Source: Hyphomonadaceae bacterium TMED5
GTDB taxonomy: Bacteria > Pseudomonadota > Alphaproteobacteria > Caulobacterales > Hyphomonadaceae
Length of the DNA stretch: 64,000 bases
Assembly: GCA_002173095.1 (NCBI GenBank)
Contig: NHBK01000005.1
Span: 153,678 to 217,677, forward strand
Direction: 5' to 3'
Shown here one piece after another: positions 25,282-33,460 of this stretch. The notes beneath the pieces are model-generated. The model was not told where the DNA came from, made no database searches, and saw only the letters and a program-made list of their open reading frames with translations. Position 1 is the first letter of the stretch. Every line of letters starts with the position of its first letter. The position numbers were made by a program, and so were the translations under genes.

Positions 25282-26361
25282 TTACAACTCCGCCAGAATA
25301 GCGTCGCCCATGCCAGACGTGCTGAGTTCACCGCCAAGGTCACCCGTGCGAGCGCCCTTTTCCAAAGCAGCGCCGACAGCACGCGTAATGGCATCAGCCG
25401 CATCTGGACGATCAAGGCTCCAACGGAGCGCCATTTCGAGAGAGAGAATAGCCGCGCATGGGTTCGCCTTGCCCTGACCCGCAATATCCGGCGCAGAACC
25501 ATGAACCGGCTCAAAGAAGCCCGGCTTACCGGGGTCAGAAAGCGATGCAGATGGCAGCATACCGATAGAACCCGTCAGCATGCTCGCCTCATCAGACAGA
25601 ATGTCGCCGAAGAGATTGTCCGCCAGAATAACGTCAAAGCCTTTTGGCTCACGTACCAGCTGCATGGCGCAGGCATCGGCCAGCATATGGTGCAGTGGCA
25701 CACCCATATCCTTCAGCTCAGCATCATAGAGCGCCTGAACTTCCTGCTTCCAGAGAAGGCCGGAATCCATGACGTTGGACTTCTCAACAGAGCAAACACC
25801 GCCCCATTTACGGTCGTAATTTCCACGGCCCTTGGCAATGTCGAAAGCAACACGGGTGATGCGGTGAATTTCCGGCGTGGTGTATTCGGCATTATCAAAG
25901 CCACGGCGTGTACCGTCTTCCAGCGTCTCAATGCCTTTTGGCTGACCGAAATAGACACCGCCCACAAGCTCGCGAACGATCATTATGTCGAGGCCTTCGA
26001 CCAGATGACGCTTCAGCGCAGACGCATCTGCCAGTGCATCAAAGCAGAGCGCAGGGCGAAGATTGGCATAGGTATCAAGCGCAACGCGCATGCCCAGAAG
26101 ACCCGCTTCAGGGCGGTTATGACGCTCAACGCCATCCCATTTAGAGCCGCCAACCGCGCCCATAAGAACAGCGTCCGACGCTTTAGCTTTTGCGATTGTG
26201 TCTTCAGACAGCGGCGTGCCCAGCTCGTCATAGCTCGCACCACCAATCAGGCCATAATCAAGGCCCAGATCAGGCGCGACTTTTTCTGCAACGCGAACGG
26301 TTTGTTCGATGACTTCCGGACCAATGCCATCACCCGGGAGAAGAAGAAGTGTCTGTGCCAT
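25282..26361 (-). CDS. leuB: 3-isopropylmalate dehydrogenase
   Basis: NAD-dependent oxidative decarboxylation of 3-isopropylmalate in leucine synthesis. Protein of 359 residues, the family length. Motifs: LLPGDGIGPEVIEQ at the N-terminus, GAVGGSKWDGVERHNRPE, the substrate-arginine region and MIVRELVGGVYFGQPKG, the Mg-binding DNLFGDILSDEAS and the NAD-loop HGSAPDIAGQGKANP. It is the last gene of a leuD-inhibitor-leuB run but has a 190-base gap upstream, so a private promoter is likely. leuC is not in the window. Confidence 0.97.
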   Translation of the reverse strand: MAQTLLLLPGDGIGPEVIEQTVRVAEKVAPDLGLDYGLIGGASYDELGTPLSEDTIAKAKASDAVLMGAVGGSKWDGVERHNRPEAGLLGMRVALDTYANLRPALCFDALADASALKRHLVEGLDIMIVRELVGGVYFGQPKGIETLEDGTRRGFDNAEYTTPEIHRITRVAFDIAKGRGNYDRKWGGVCSVEKSNVMDSGLLWKQEVQALYDAELKDMGVPLHHMLADACAMQLVREPKGFDVILADNLFGDILSDEASMLTGSIGMLPSASLSDPGKPGFFEPVHGSAPDIAGQGKANPCAAILSLEMALRWSLDRPDAADAITRAVGAALEKGARTGDLGGELSTSGMGDAILAEL

Positions 26362-26553
26362 GCTGTGAGTGCCTGATTAGAGAATTACCAGCCGCTTGTG
26401 AGCCTCAGCTGGCAGCAAAAATCAAGGCCTCACACCGCATCAGAGTGCCGCAGAACCGCAATTCTTTTCCAGAAAACCGCCAATCGGGCAAAACACTTAT
26501 CAGCCGCACTCGTCAAAGGCGCGGCTAACGCAACACTCTTGCGAGAGTTTGTC

Positions 26554-26985
26554 CTAACGCGGAATAACAGAGACGGCGATTTCGCGCTCAACGTCAGGCG
26601 GCGCACCCGGACGCGCATATCCAAGACGGATCAGGGTTTCACCCTCTTCAACACCGCGGAAAACCAAAATGGCTGTCCCGCCCACGCCTGTCATTCCCAA
26701 AGGATGAAGATCGGATTGATAGTCCTGGCTCATCAGTTCCAGAATACGGTCATTCATACCCGGAAGGAGGCGCCATTGATAACCAGTGGTCGCGTTGGCA
26801 CTCAGCTCAATGCGAAGCGTATTTCCGGCAGAAAGAACAATCTCTTCCCCGCCTCTAGGCTCAGTCAGTCGTTGCTCAGATACAGATCCAGACAAGCCAC
26901 GCACCTCAGGATCGGTATTCAATCCATCAACCGCGCATCCGCCCAGCGAAAGACCAAGTAGGACCGAGAGAGCAGCCGCGCGCAT
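26554..26985 (-). CDS. Chagasin-like (I42) cysteine-peptidase inhibitor lipoprotein
   Basis: A 143-residue lipoprotein: signal with lipobox LGGC, then a chagasin-type beta domain with the three inhibitory loops visible as NATTGYQW, GVGGTAILVFR and GYARP. Chagasin/ICP proteins block papain-like cysteine peptidases with these loops. In bacteria they are periplasmic or surface proteins of unclear target. The ATG at 26985 shares its first base with the leuD stop (TGATG), so translation is coupled; an in-frame start 18 bases earlier is possible. It is unusual to find it between leucine genes. Confidence 0.85.
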   Translation of the reverse strand: MRAAALSVLLGLSLGGCAVDGLNTDPEVRGLSGSVSEQRLTEPRGGEEIVLSAGNTLRIELSANATTGYQWRLLPGMNDRILELMSQDYQSDLHPLGMTGVGGTAILVFRGVEEGETLIRLGYARPGAPPDVEREIAVSVIPR

Positions 26986-27596
26986 CAGGCTTTTTCCAGC
27001 CATGGCTGCGCAAGTCGGCGACGCGCCTCAAACTCTGCAATGCGGGCTTCGCTTTGAAGGCTCATGCCAATATCATCCAGACCTTCAAGAAGGTTGTTTC
27101 GACGCGCATTGTCGAGTTCGAATTCGATTTTTTCACCATCAGGCAGGGTGATGACCATGTTTTCCAGATCGATTGTGAAAATGTGATTGCCGCCTTTGGC
27201 GTCGTCCATCAGGCGGGCCACAGTCTCTTGCGGCAGAGCGATTGGCAGAATGCCGTTCTTGAAACAGTTATTATAGAAAATGTCGGCAAAGCTTGGCGCA
27301 ATCACGCATTTAATGCCCTGATCCAGCAGCGCCCATGGCGCATGCTCACGAGATGAGCCACAGCCGAAATTGGCGCCCGCAATCAGAATGTTGGCGTCTT
27401 TATACGCTTGCTGGTTCAGCACAAAGTCCGGATCAGGAGACCCGTCTTCCAGCGTTTTCAGTTCAAAGAAAAGACCGCTGGAAAGCCCCGTGCGCTCCGT
27501 CGTTTTAAGAAACTGCTTCGGAATGATCATGTCGGTATCGACATTGCTCATACGCAATGGCGCAGCGCGGCCAGTAAGTGTTGTAAAAGCGTCCAT
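26985..27596 (-). CDS. leuD: 3-isopropylmalate dehydratase small subunit
   Basis: Small subunit that with LeuC isomerises 2- to 3-isopropylmalate. Protein of 203 residues from the ATG at 27596 ([14 protein letters not shown]); seven more codons to a TTG start are open but unlikely. Motifs are [30 protein letters not shown] and the [16 protein letters not shown] swivel-domain block, all diagnostic of LeuD. Its stop overlaps the start of the inhibitor gene. leuC must lie elsewhere in the genome. Confidence 0.96.
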   Translation of the reverse strand: MDAFTTLTGRAAPLRMSNVDTDMIIPKQFLKTTERTGLSSGLFFELKTLEDGSPDPDFVLNQQAYKDANILIAGANFGCGSSREHAPWALLDQGIKCVIAPSFADIFYNNCFKNGILPIALPQETVARLMDDAKGGNHIFTIDLENMVITLPDGEKIEFELDNARRNNLLEGLDDIGMSLQSEARIAEFEARRRLAQPWLEKA

Positions 27597-27632
27597 AGCC
27601 GCTCTTTTAGGCCTCAAACCCGGAGAAGATCA

Positions 27633-27652
27633 ATTCCCCTTTTGCGGGGAAT
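27633..27652. other. Hairpin between the VOC gene and leuD
   Basis: ATTCCCC (27633-27639) with GGGGAAT (27646-27652), loop of six bases; perfect 7-bp stem in the 61-base gap upstream of leuD. No T-run follows, so it may be a weak attenuating structure or a 5'-UTR stem. Confidence 0.35.
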
Positions 27653-27657
27653 AGCAC

Positions 27658-28503
27658 TCAACCTCGCTTGTCGAGCAAAAGCGTCGGCACACCCAGATCA
27701 TGGCTTTTGACAGACATGACACGGGTTCCGGGCTTCCGCCCTGCACGAACCTCTGAAACCTGCACGCCACCTACGCCCAGACGCAGATGCGCATCGTCCA
27801 GATTATCCACCTCATAGGTCATACCCCAGAGCTGATCTTTATCGTCAGCTCCCACACTGCCATCAAGGCGCTGAATAATTTCGAGCGTCACATCCCCGGT
27901 TCGGAAGAAAAGGAAACGCGCGCCCCATTTCTCATTCGTGCGATCAAGGGCGAGCCTCACACCCAGTTTAGCCCCATAGAGCGCCATAGCCCGGTCAGGA
28001 TTGCCCGTATTAATGACGAGATGGTCCAGACGCACCGCACTTCCCACACGCGGCGGGCGCACAGAGATTGCGCCATCTTTCTGCTCGACCAGAAACCCTT
28101 TCACCTCGCCAAAGGCAGCATCACCCAGGCGCACACGAGACCAGCTGCGATGCAGCCCGCCATAGGTTGCGGCCTGTGAGATGATTTCTTCAGGCTTTAG
28201 CCCACGGCGGCTCGCCTGAAAATGAGCGTCACGAATATCGGATGTTCTGAATGCGAGACTGGTCAGCGCGCCTTTACGCTCGCCCAATATCTCTTTGATC
28301 CGCGCACCAACCGGCCCGTCGCCTTTCGGCCCCATCAGCTCAATATTAGTATTCTCAAGATAGAAGAGTGCTGTGGCGGTACCGTCGTCCGGGTTTACGT
28401 GCTGCCAGTCGACATCGCGCCCCAGAAGCAGACCGTAGGTCTGAATGGCGGCCTCGACATCCGGCACCAGTATTACAAAATGATCCAGCGCCTCGCACAC
28501 CAT
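27658..28503 (-). CDS. VOC-family (glyoxalase-like) two-domain protein
   Basis: A 281-residue protein with two vicinal-oxygen-chelate repeats: EALDHFVILVPDVEAAIQTY in the first half and VRLDHLVINTGNPDRAMALY in the second. Metal ligands are expected at the His of LDHFVI/LDHLVI and at Glu residues such as NIELMG and LEIIQR. The first half also resembles the lactoylglutathione-lyase-like 13 type. Substrate unknown. It is upstream of leuD on the same strand with a 61-base gap containing a hairpin, so cotranscription is uncertain. Confidence 0.88.
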   Translation of the reverse strand: MVCEALDHFVILVPDVEAAIQTYGLLLGRDVDWQHVNPDDGTATALFYLENTNIELMGPKGDGPVGARIKEILGERKGALTSLAFRTSDIRDAHFQASRRGLKPEEIISQAATYGGLHRSWSRVRLGDAAFGEVKGFLVEQKDGAISVRPPRVGSAVRLDHLVINTGNPDRAMALYGAKLGVRLALDRTNEKWGARFLFFRTGDVTLEIIQRLDGSVGADDKDQLWGMTYEVDNLDDAHLRLGVGGVQVSEVRAGRKPGTRVMSVKSHDLGVPTLLLDKRG

Positions 28504-28599
28504 ATACTCTCTCCCGGATGAACTCTTTTATCGTCGCGCAACACTTATCTGGCTGCGGACCAGGGCTCAACCAGAGAAAACAAGCCGTGCAGCTCGGCG

Positions 28600-28968
28600 T
28601 TAGCCGTTTGCGGCGCGTTTCATCTCGAGAACCAGCTCGCGTTTCAGCTTTGTGCTTTCATTGTCTTCAGGGAAGACCTGATGGATCAGCGTATCGGAAC
28701 TTTCAGAAGGCAGCTCCGGTTCGATTTCTTCTATTTCAAGCTCACCCAGCTCAACCAGGATCAGTTCAAGCATACGCTCCAGCACACGGTAGGCCGCATC
28801 GCGCTTACGGCGAAGACCGCGCAGAATGACAGCATCAGACGCCGGCGCATCATCACCGAAGCGTTCATTCAGCTCCTGTTCGTGCAGTATGGTCTGGTCA
28901 ATTACTTTTGTGAGGAAGCCAATAATCTGGCGATAGTCTTTCGACTTCAATACGGATTGCGAAGGCAT
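28600..28968 (-). CDS. Hypothetical helical protein, 122 residues
   Basis: Unrecognised. It is almost entirely predicted helix and strongly charged: KSKDYRQIIGFLTKVIDQ, LRGLRRKRDAAYRVLERML, then an acidic stretch (LGELEIEEIEPELPSES) and a basic C-terminal helix KLKRELVLEMKRA. The ATG at 28968 is preferred to the TTG one codon earlier. No good ribosome site is visible. It may be a small regulatory or adaptor protein. The conserved codon use suggests it is a real gene. Confidence 0.55.
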   Translation of the reverse strand: MPSQSVLKSKDYRQIIGFLTKVIDQTILHEQELNERFGDDAPASDAVILRGLRRKRDAAYRVLERMLELILVELGELEIEEIEPELPSESSDTLIHQVFPEDNESTKLKRELVLEMKRAANG

Positions 28969-29459
28969 CAAGATACCAATTTCATATTATGTTTTTTCGA
29001 GAGTAGTCCCGCCGGACACACACACGACCCGGCAGCAAGGCGCGCCTTTAAACACAACCGAAGTTAAAAGTCTCCATTATTTCGCGTCTTTTTGCAGCGT
29101 TAACCAAGTTTGCAAAAACAATCCGGAATAGTTGTTATCCAATACTGAAAAGGAAATTTTTTTGTTTGCCGATTGGAAGCATAAGAAATTTCATTTCAGG
29201 CTCCCCAATGCCTTTGAATTGAAATTCCACCGCGCACTGCAATCTTGGATATCATTTTGATATCTCCCGCCGGTCACACTTTCGTGATCAGCGGGAAAAT
29301 TGGCAGTTTTACGCCTTTAGAGACACGCCGTATAACAAGAATGCTGCAATCGCACATTTTTGTGAACACCGTTCACTAAATATTGGACAATTCGTTCAGC
29401 GTGTATATATGTGCCTTATGAACGGCCGGCATCAGTCCGGGTTTTGACGGGATTTTGAC
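28969..29459. other. 491-base intergenic region with a strong hairpin
   Basis: No gene seen. A hairpin CCCGC-C-GGTCAC-ACTTTC-GTGATC-A-GCGGG (29266-29295) has 11 pairs and one mismatch and follows a GATATC-ATTTT-GATATC repeat (29248-29264). It separates divergent genes and is AT-richer than the surroundings. A small RNA or complex promoter is possible. Confidence 0.5.
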
Positions 29460-29759
29460 ATGCAACGCTTCCTCACGCTTTCTGCTCTTGCCCTGTTTGG
29501 CGCCCTGCCAGCCATGGCTTCCACGACTTTCACCGCGACACTCGAAGCGCCTAAGAGCGAGACCGAGCGCATTGCCGCTGCCGATGCCATATGGATTTGC
29601 GAAGGCGAAACCTGCGAAGCTGTCCTCAATCGGCGCAGCGCGACCGTTCGCGTCTGCCGACACGTCGTTTCGGAAATCGGCCCGGTCACAGCTTTTGGTA
29701 CAGCGGAAGATCCGCTAACGCCGGAAGAGGTTTCAGAGTGCAACGCCTCCCTGAACTGA
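29460..29759 (+). CDS. CC_3452-family small secreted protein
   Basis: A 99-residue protein with a signal peptide ending AMAS and four cysteines in the pattern IWICEGETCEAVL, VRVCRHVV and EECNASLN-type end (SECNASLN). This layout, with alternating Trp-x-Cys near residue 45 and a final CN, matches the small alphaproteobacterial family named after Caulobacter CC_3452. Function unknown; probably periplasmic with two disulfides. It is followed by its own terminator. Confidence 0.8.
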   Translation: MQRFLTLSALALFGALPAMASTTFTATLEAPKSETERIAAADAIWICEGETCEAVLNRRSATVRVCRHVVSEIGPVTAFGTAEDPLTPEEVSECNASLN

Positions 29760-29786
29760 TCTGAATTTATTCACTTTACCTCCCTT

Positions 29787-29812
29787 GGCCGCCTTCGGGC
29801 GGCTATTTTTTT
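29787..29812 (+). terminator. Terminator of the CC_3452-like gene
   Basis: GCCGCC-TTCG-GGCGGC (29788-29803), a perfect stem with the stable TTCG loop, followed by TATTTTTTT. Confidence 0.9.
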
Positions 29813-29944
29813 GCCCTTAGTTTTGCTGCACGCGCTAAAACAGCAAATGACGCCAGCCGGAGTTGGAGTAATTCCAGACTCTATCGCTGCACTTTATTTG
29901 CTTTTTCCCCCTAACCTCTCAGCCAGAGGGAGAGGACCCAAAGC

Positions 29945-30976
29945 ATGATGCGTATATTCTGGATCATTATCTGCGTCGCATTGCTCGGCAGCGCCGCGGT
30001 GATCACCATGACTTCGCTATCGCCATCATCCTCAGCTCCCGTCACGCCTCAGCGCGAAATTGCAGCCTCTCCTGTCGGGCAATGCGTAAATTTAGGCGGC
30101 GCGCTGGAAGCTCCTGTAGAAGGCAGCTGGGGATATATCATCCGCGAGCGTGACCTTCATGCCATCCGGGCACTCGGCTTTGACACGATACGCGTGCCGA
30201 TCAAATGGTCTGCACATGCCGGGACTCATTCCCCGTACACGATTGATGAAGCCTTTTTTGCGCGCGTAGACACGGTCGCCGCGCAGGCGCTGGCGGCGGG
30301 CCTGCAGGTAATTATCGATGTTCACCATTATGATGAACTGAACGAGACACCAGCCGCCCATCTGCCCCGACTTTATGCCATGTGGGAACAGATCAGCGCG
30401 CATTACGAGGGCTGGCCATCAGGGCTGATGTTCGAGTTCCTGAACGAGCCGCACACCAATATGAGCTTTGCCCGTGTGAACCAGCTCAATCGCGATCTTC
30501 TCTCTATGGTGCGTGAAACCCATCCGGACCGATGGGTTATTCTGGGCGGCGGGCAATGGGGCACGCTGGAAGGCATGCTTCGCACAGACCCGCCCTACGA
30601 CCCTCACGCAATGGTGACCTTCCATTATTATGAGCCTTTCGAGTTCACGCATCAGGGCGCCCCATGGGCCTATGAACCTATCCCCCTGGGGCAGACCTGG
30701 GGCACACCGCAGGACCGCCAGACCGTCAGTGAACATTTCGCGCATGCGATACGCTTCAGCCAGACCGTCGGCATGCCCGTTCTGCTCGGAGAATTCGGCG
30801 TTTACGAAGAAGTTCCGGATGCTGACCGCGCCCGCTGGACACACCATATCCGCCGTACAGCAGAAGTTTCCGGCTTTGGTTGGTGTTACTGGGACTGGGC
30901 CACGTCACTCGGCATGTATGACCTCGAAACCGAGCGTTTACGCCCCGGCATGGGCACCGCACTTCTGGGCAATTAG
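29945..30976 (+). CDS. Glycoside hydrolase family 5 (cellulase-like)
   Basis: A 343-residue exported hydrolase: N-terminal membrane segment or signal (MRIFWIIICVALLGSAAVI) and then a TIM-barrel GH5 domain. Diagnostic features are NLGGALEAP near the start, GFDTIRVPIKWSAH (strand 2), VIIDVHHYDEL, the acid/base Glu in FEFLNEPHT, and the nucleophile Glu in LLGEFGVYEE; WCYWDWATS ends the barrel. The family cleaves beta-1,4-glucans, mannans and similar. The signal may be uncleaved, leaving an inner-membrane-anchored enzyme. It is monocistronic. Confidence 0.92.
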   Translation: MMRIFWIIICVALLGSAAVITMTSLSPSSSAPVTPQREIAASPVGQCVNLGGALEAPVEGSWGYIIRERDLHAIRALGFDTIRVPIKWSAHAGTHSPYTIDEAFFARVDTVAAQALAAGLQVIIDVHHYDELNETPAAHLPRLYAMWEQISAHYEGWPSGLMFEFLNEPHTNMSFARVNQLNRDLLSMVRETHPDRWVILGGGQWGTLEGMLRTDPPYDPHAMVTFHYYEPFEFTHQGAPWAYEPIPLGQTWGTPQDRQTVSEHFAHAIRFSQTVGMPVLLGEFGVYEEVPDADRARWTHHIRRTAEVSGFGWCYWDWATSLGMYDLETERLRPGMGTALLGN

Positions 30977-31074
30977 CCCCTTCGCACATGCAATAAAACC
31001 GCTTGACGTCGCCGGACTAACCTTCCACAACTCCCGCACAATAGATTACGTCATGTAGCGAGGAGGACACGACC

Positions 31075-32256
31075 ATGAGCACATCTGATCCGGTCGTAAT
31101 TGTAGGTATGGCGCGCACGCCAATGGGTGGTTTGCTGGGCGAGCTTTCGAGCTTCTCTGCGAACGAGCTGGGCGCCATGGCTATTAAAGCAGCGGTTGCC
31201 GAAGCGGGTATCGAAGGCGCCGACATTAACGAAGTCATTATGGGCAACTGCCTGCCAGCTGGTCAGGGCCAGGCGCCTGCGCGTCAGGCTGGCATCAAAG
31301 CTGAACTCGGCCTTGCCGCTGAATCCACCACCATCAACAAGATGTGTGGCTCTGGCATGCAAGCGGCCGTCATGGGCTCTGCATCCATTCTTTCCGGTCA
31401 GGCTGACATTGTTGTCGCCGGCGGCATGGAAAGCATGACCAACGCGCCTCACATGATCGACCTCCGCAAAGGTCACAAATACGGCCACACCACGACCAAG
31501 GACCATATGGCTATGGACGGTCTGGAAGACGCTTACGCAAACCAGCCAATGGGCAAGTTTGCTGACATGATTGCTGAAAAGTATCAGTTCACGCGCGAAG
31601 CTCAGGATGAGTACGCGCTGGAAACCCTGCGCCGCGCGCAGGAAGCAACTGAACAAGGCAAGTTCAAGCGTGAAATCGCACCGGTTACTGTGAAAACCCG
31701 TAAGGGCGAGTCTACGGTCGAGATCGACGAGCTGCCTAAGTCTGCGCGTCCGGACAAAATTCCAACGCTCCGTCCGGCTTTCAACAAAGACGGTACGGTC
31801 ACAGCAGCAAACGCATCTGCGATTTCTGACGGCGCAGCCGCGCTCGTTCTGATGAAACAGTCTGAAGCTGAAAAGCGCGGCCTGAAGCCAATCGCGAAAA
31901 TCGTTTCTTCTGCGTCTCACTCACATGAGCCAGAATTCTTCACCACAGCACCTGTGCCTGCCATGCAGAAAGCACTCGAGCGCGCTGGCTGGACCAAAGA
32001 CGATGTTGATCTGTGGGAAGTCAACGAAGCATTCGCTGTCGTTCCTATGATCGCGATGAAAGAACTCGGCATCAGCCATGACAGCCTGAACGTCCATGGC
32101 GGCGCATGTGCGCTTGGTCACCCAATTGGCGCCTCTGGCGCGCGCGTTCTCGTCACGCTGATTTCCGCTCTGGAACAGAACGGCAAGACCAAAGGCGTTG
32201 CTTCGCTTTGCATTGGCGGCGGAGAAGGCATCGCAATGTGTGTTGAGCTGGCTTAA
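31075..32256 (+). CDS. Acetyl-CoA C-acetyltransferase (thiolase)
   Basis: Condenses two acetyl-CoA to acetoacetyl-CoA, or the reverse. Protein of 393 residues. The nucleophile is Cys91 in KMCGSGMQAAVMG; the His of GGACALGHPIGASGAR and the second Cys in SLCIGGGEGIAM complete the active site. AGGAGG lies 9 bases upstream. Codons are strongly biased to the preferred set (for example CTG, GGC), suggesting high expression. No reductase or synthase for polyhydroxybutyrate is adjacent, so the pathway (PHB, fatty-acid or ketone-body) is open. A good terminator follows. Confidence 0.96.
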   Translation: MSTSDPVVIVGMARTPMGGLLGELSSFSANELGAMAIKAAVAEAGIEGADINEVIMGNCLPAGQGQAPARQAGIKAELGLAAESTTINKMCGSGMQAAVMGSASILSGQADIVVAGGMESMTNAPHMIDLRKGHKYGHTTTKDHMAMDGLEDAYANQPMGKFADMIAEKYQFTREAQDEYALETLRRAQEATEQGKFKREIAPVTVKTRKGESTVEIDELPKSARPDKIPTLRPAFNKDGTVTAANASAISDGAAALVLMKQSEAEKRGLKPIAKIVSSASHSHEPEFFTTAPVPAMQKALERAGWTKDDVDLWEVNEAFAVVPMIAMKELGISHDSLNVHGGACALGHPIGASGARVLVTLISALEQNGKTKGVASLCIGGGEGIAMCVELA

Positions 32257-32282
32257 GCCACTCCAACATTCTGAAAACACTG

Positions 32283-32314
32283 AAAGCTCCGTCAGAGATG
32301 ACGGAGCTTTTTTG
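32283..32314 (+). terminator. Terminator of the thiolase gene
   Basis: AAGCTCCGTCA (32284-32294) pairs with TGACGGAGCTT (32299-32309), perfect 11-bp stem, loop GAGA, then TTTT. Confidence 0.92.
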
Positions 32315-32392
32315 TTTCCAGAGCCTTCGCGCCCCTCTCGTCCGAGCATCCTGTTTGTGTGATACTGCCTCCCAATAATAAGGAGCCAAATC

Positions 32393-33460
32393 ATGCCCGC
32401 ACCCACTCTGCCCGAACATTTTGAAGAACAGGCTCAATGGTGCGATCGGCTGGGCTCTCCCTTCACGGCCGCCCTTCTGCGCGCCATGAAACTCGACCTT
32501 GAAAATCACGGTGTCATCAAAAAATTGGTCGGCGATTGGCCCGGTAATCCACGCGCAGATGCACTGGGTCTTCGTCTGGCTGGCGCACTGCATTTCGGTG
32601 TGTTGTCCGGCATGTCTGCGCCCCTTGCCAGCGTTTACCCGGAAGGCCAGATCTTCAGGCCAATGGAAGAGGTGTGGGCTGTGGCCTCAGCCTTCCTGAA
32701 AACCAATGCAGGCTGGGTGCGCACTTTCCTTCAAATGCCGCCCCAGACGAATGAGACCCGTCGTGCCTTCATGTTGTTGATCGGGCTGAAGGCCATTGCC
32801 AAACGGTTTGAACGCCCGATCCATTTTCTGGAACTGGGTGCCAGCGCCGGGCTCAACCAGAATTTCGATGCCTTTTTCTATGAGGCTGGCGACTGGCAAT
32901 GGGGTGAGCCTAGCTCCGACATGAAGGTCAGCACCACGTGGACAGGACCCGCGCCAGACCTTTCGGCGCCTCTGGTTCTGCATGAGCGCAAAGCCTGCGA
33001 CCAGAACCCGCTCGATCTGTCAGATGAGGAAACGCGCCTTCATCTGAAAAGCGATATCTGGGCCGACCAGCCAGAGCGTCTTTCAAGATTTGACGCCGCC
33101 GCGGACCTCGCCATAGCCCGAAACACTCATGTCGACCGGGCAGACGCTGCGCTATGGTTGGCACGCGAGCTCAAATCCCGCCCGAGCGGCGTGACGACGG
33201 TGATCTTTCACTCCGTCTTCTTCCAATATCCACCGCTCGAAACGCGCCAGCGCATCACACGCCTTATCGAGGATGAAGCACGGTTTGCAACCGAAGCCTC
33301 ACCTATTGTCTGGCTACGCTATGAGCCGGAAATTCTCTGGAATCGTAATGCACCACCGCTAGCGCTGGGCATGACCTGCGATATGCGGGTCTGGCCCGGC
33401 GATGAGCATGTCACCTTCGCCCGTTCTGATGGTCATGTGCGTGAGGTTCAGGCGCTTTAG
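32393..33460 (+). CDS. DUF2332 family protein
   Basis: A 355-residue cytoplasmic protein. It fits DUF2332: FEEQAQWCDRLGSPFTAALL at the start, FLELGASAGLNQNFD (a glycine-rich loop like that of methyltransferases), and TVIFHSVFFQYPP with a following WLRYEPE block. The family resembles SAM-dependent methyltransferases in its ELGASAGLN segment, but no activity is established. AAGGAG lies 8 bases before the ATG. The stop interlocks with that of the convergent mscS gene (TTAG at 33457-33460). Confidence 0.9.
   Translation: MPAPTLPEHFEEQAQWCDRLGSPFTAALLRAMKLDLENHGVIKKLVGDWPGNPRADALGLRLAGALHFGVLSGMSAPLASVYPEGQIFRPMEEVWAVASAFLKTNAGWVRTFLQMPPQTNETRRAFMLLIGLKAIAKRFERPIHFLELGASAGLNQNFDAFFYEAGDWQWGEPSSDMKVSTTWTGPAPDLSAPLVLHERKACDQNPLDLSDEETRLHLKSDIWADQPERLSRFDAAADLAIARNTHVDRADAALWLARELKSRPSGVTTVIFHSVFFQYPPLETRQRITRLIEDEARFATEASPIVWLRYEPEILWNRNAPPLALGMTCDMRVWPGDEHVTFARSDGHVREVQAL

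Noticed and set aside
25501..26376. 291-codon frame opposite leuB
   Set aside because: leuB is unmistakable on the other strand; the frame is a codon-bias shadow.
21968..26985. Idea that the I42 inhibitor acts on the nearby metallopeptidase
   Set aside because: I42 inhibitors act on cysteine peptidases, and the two genes are in different operons.
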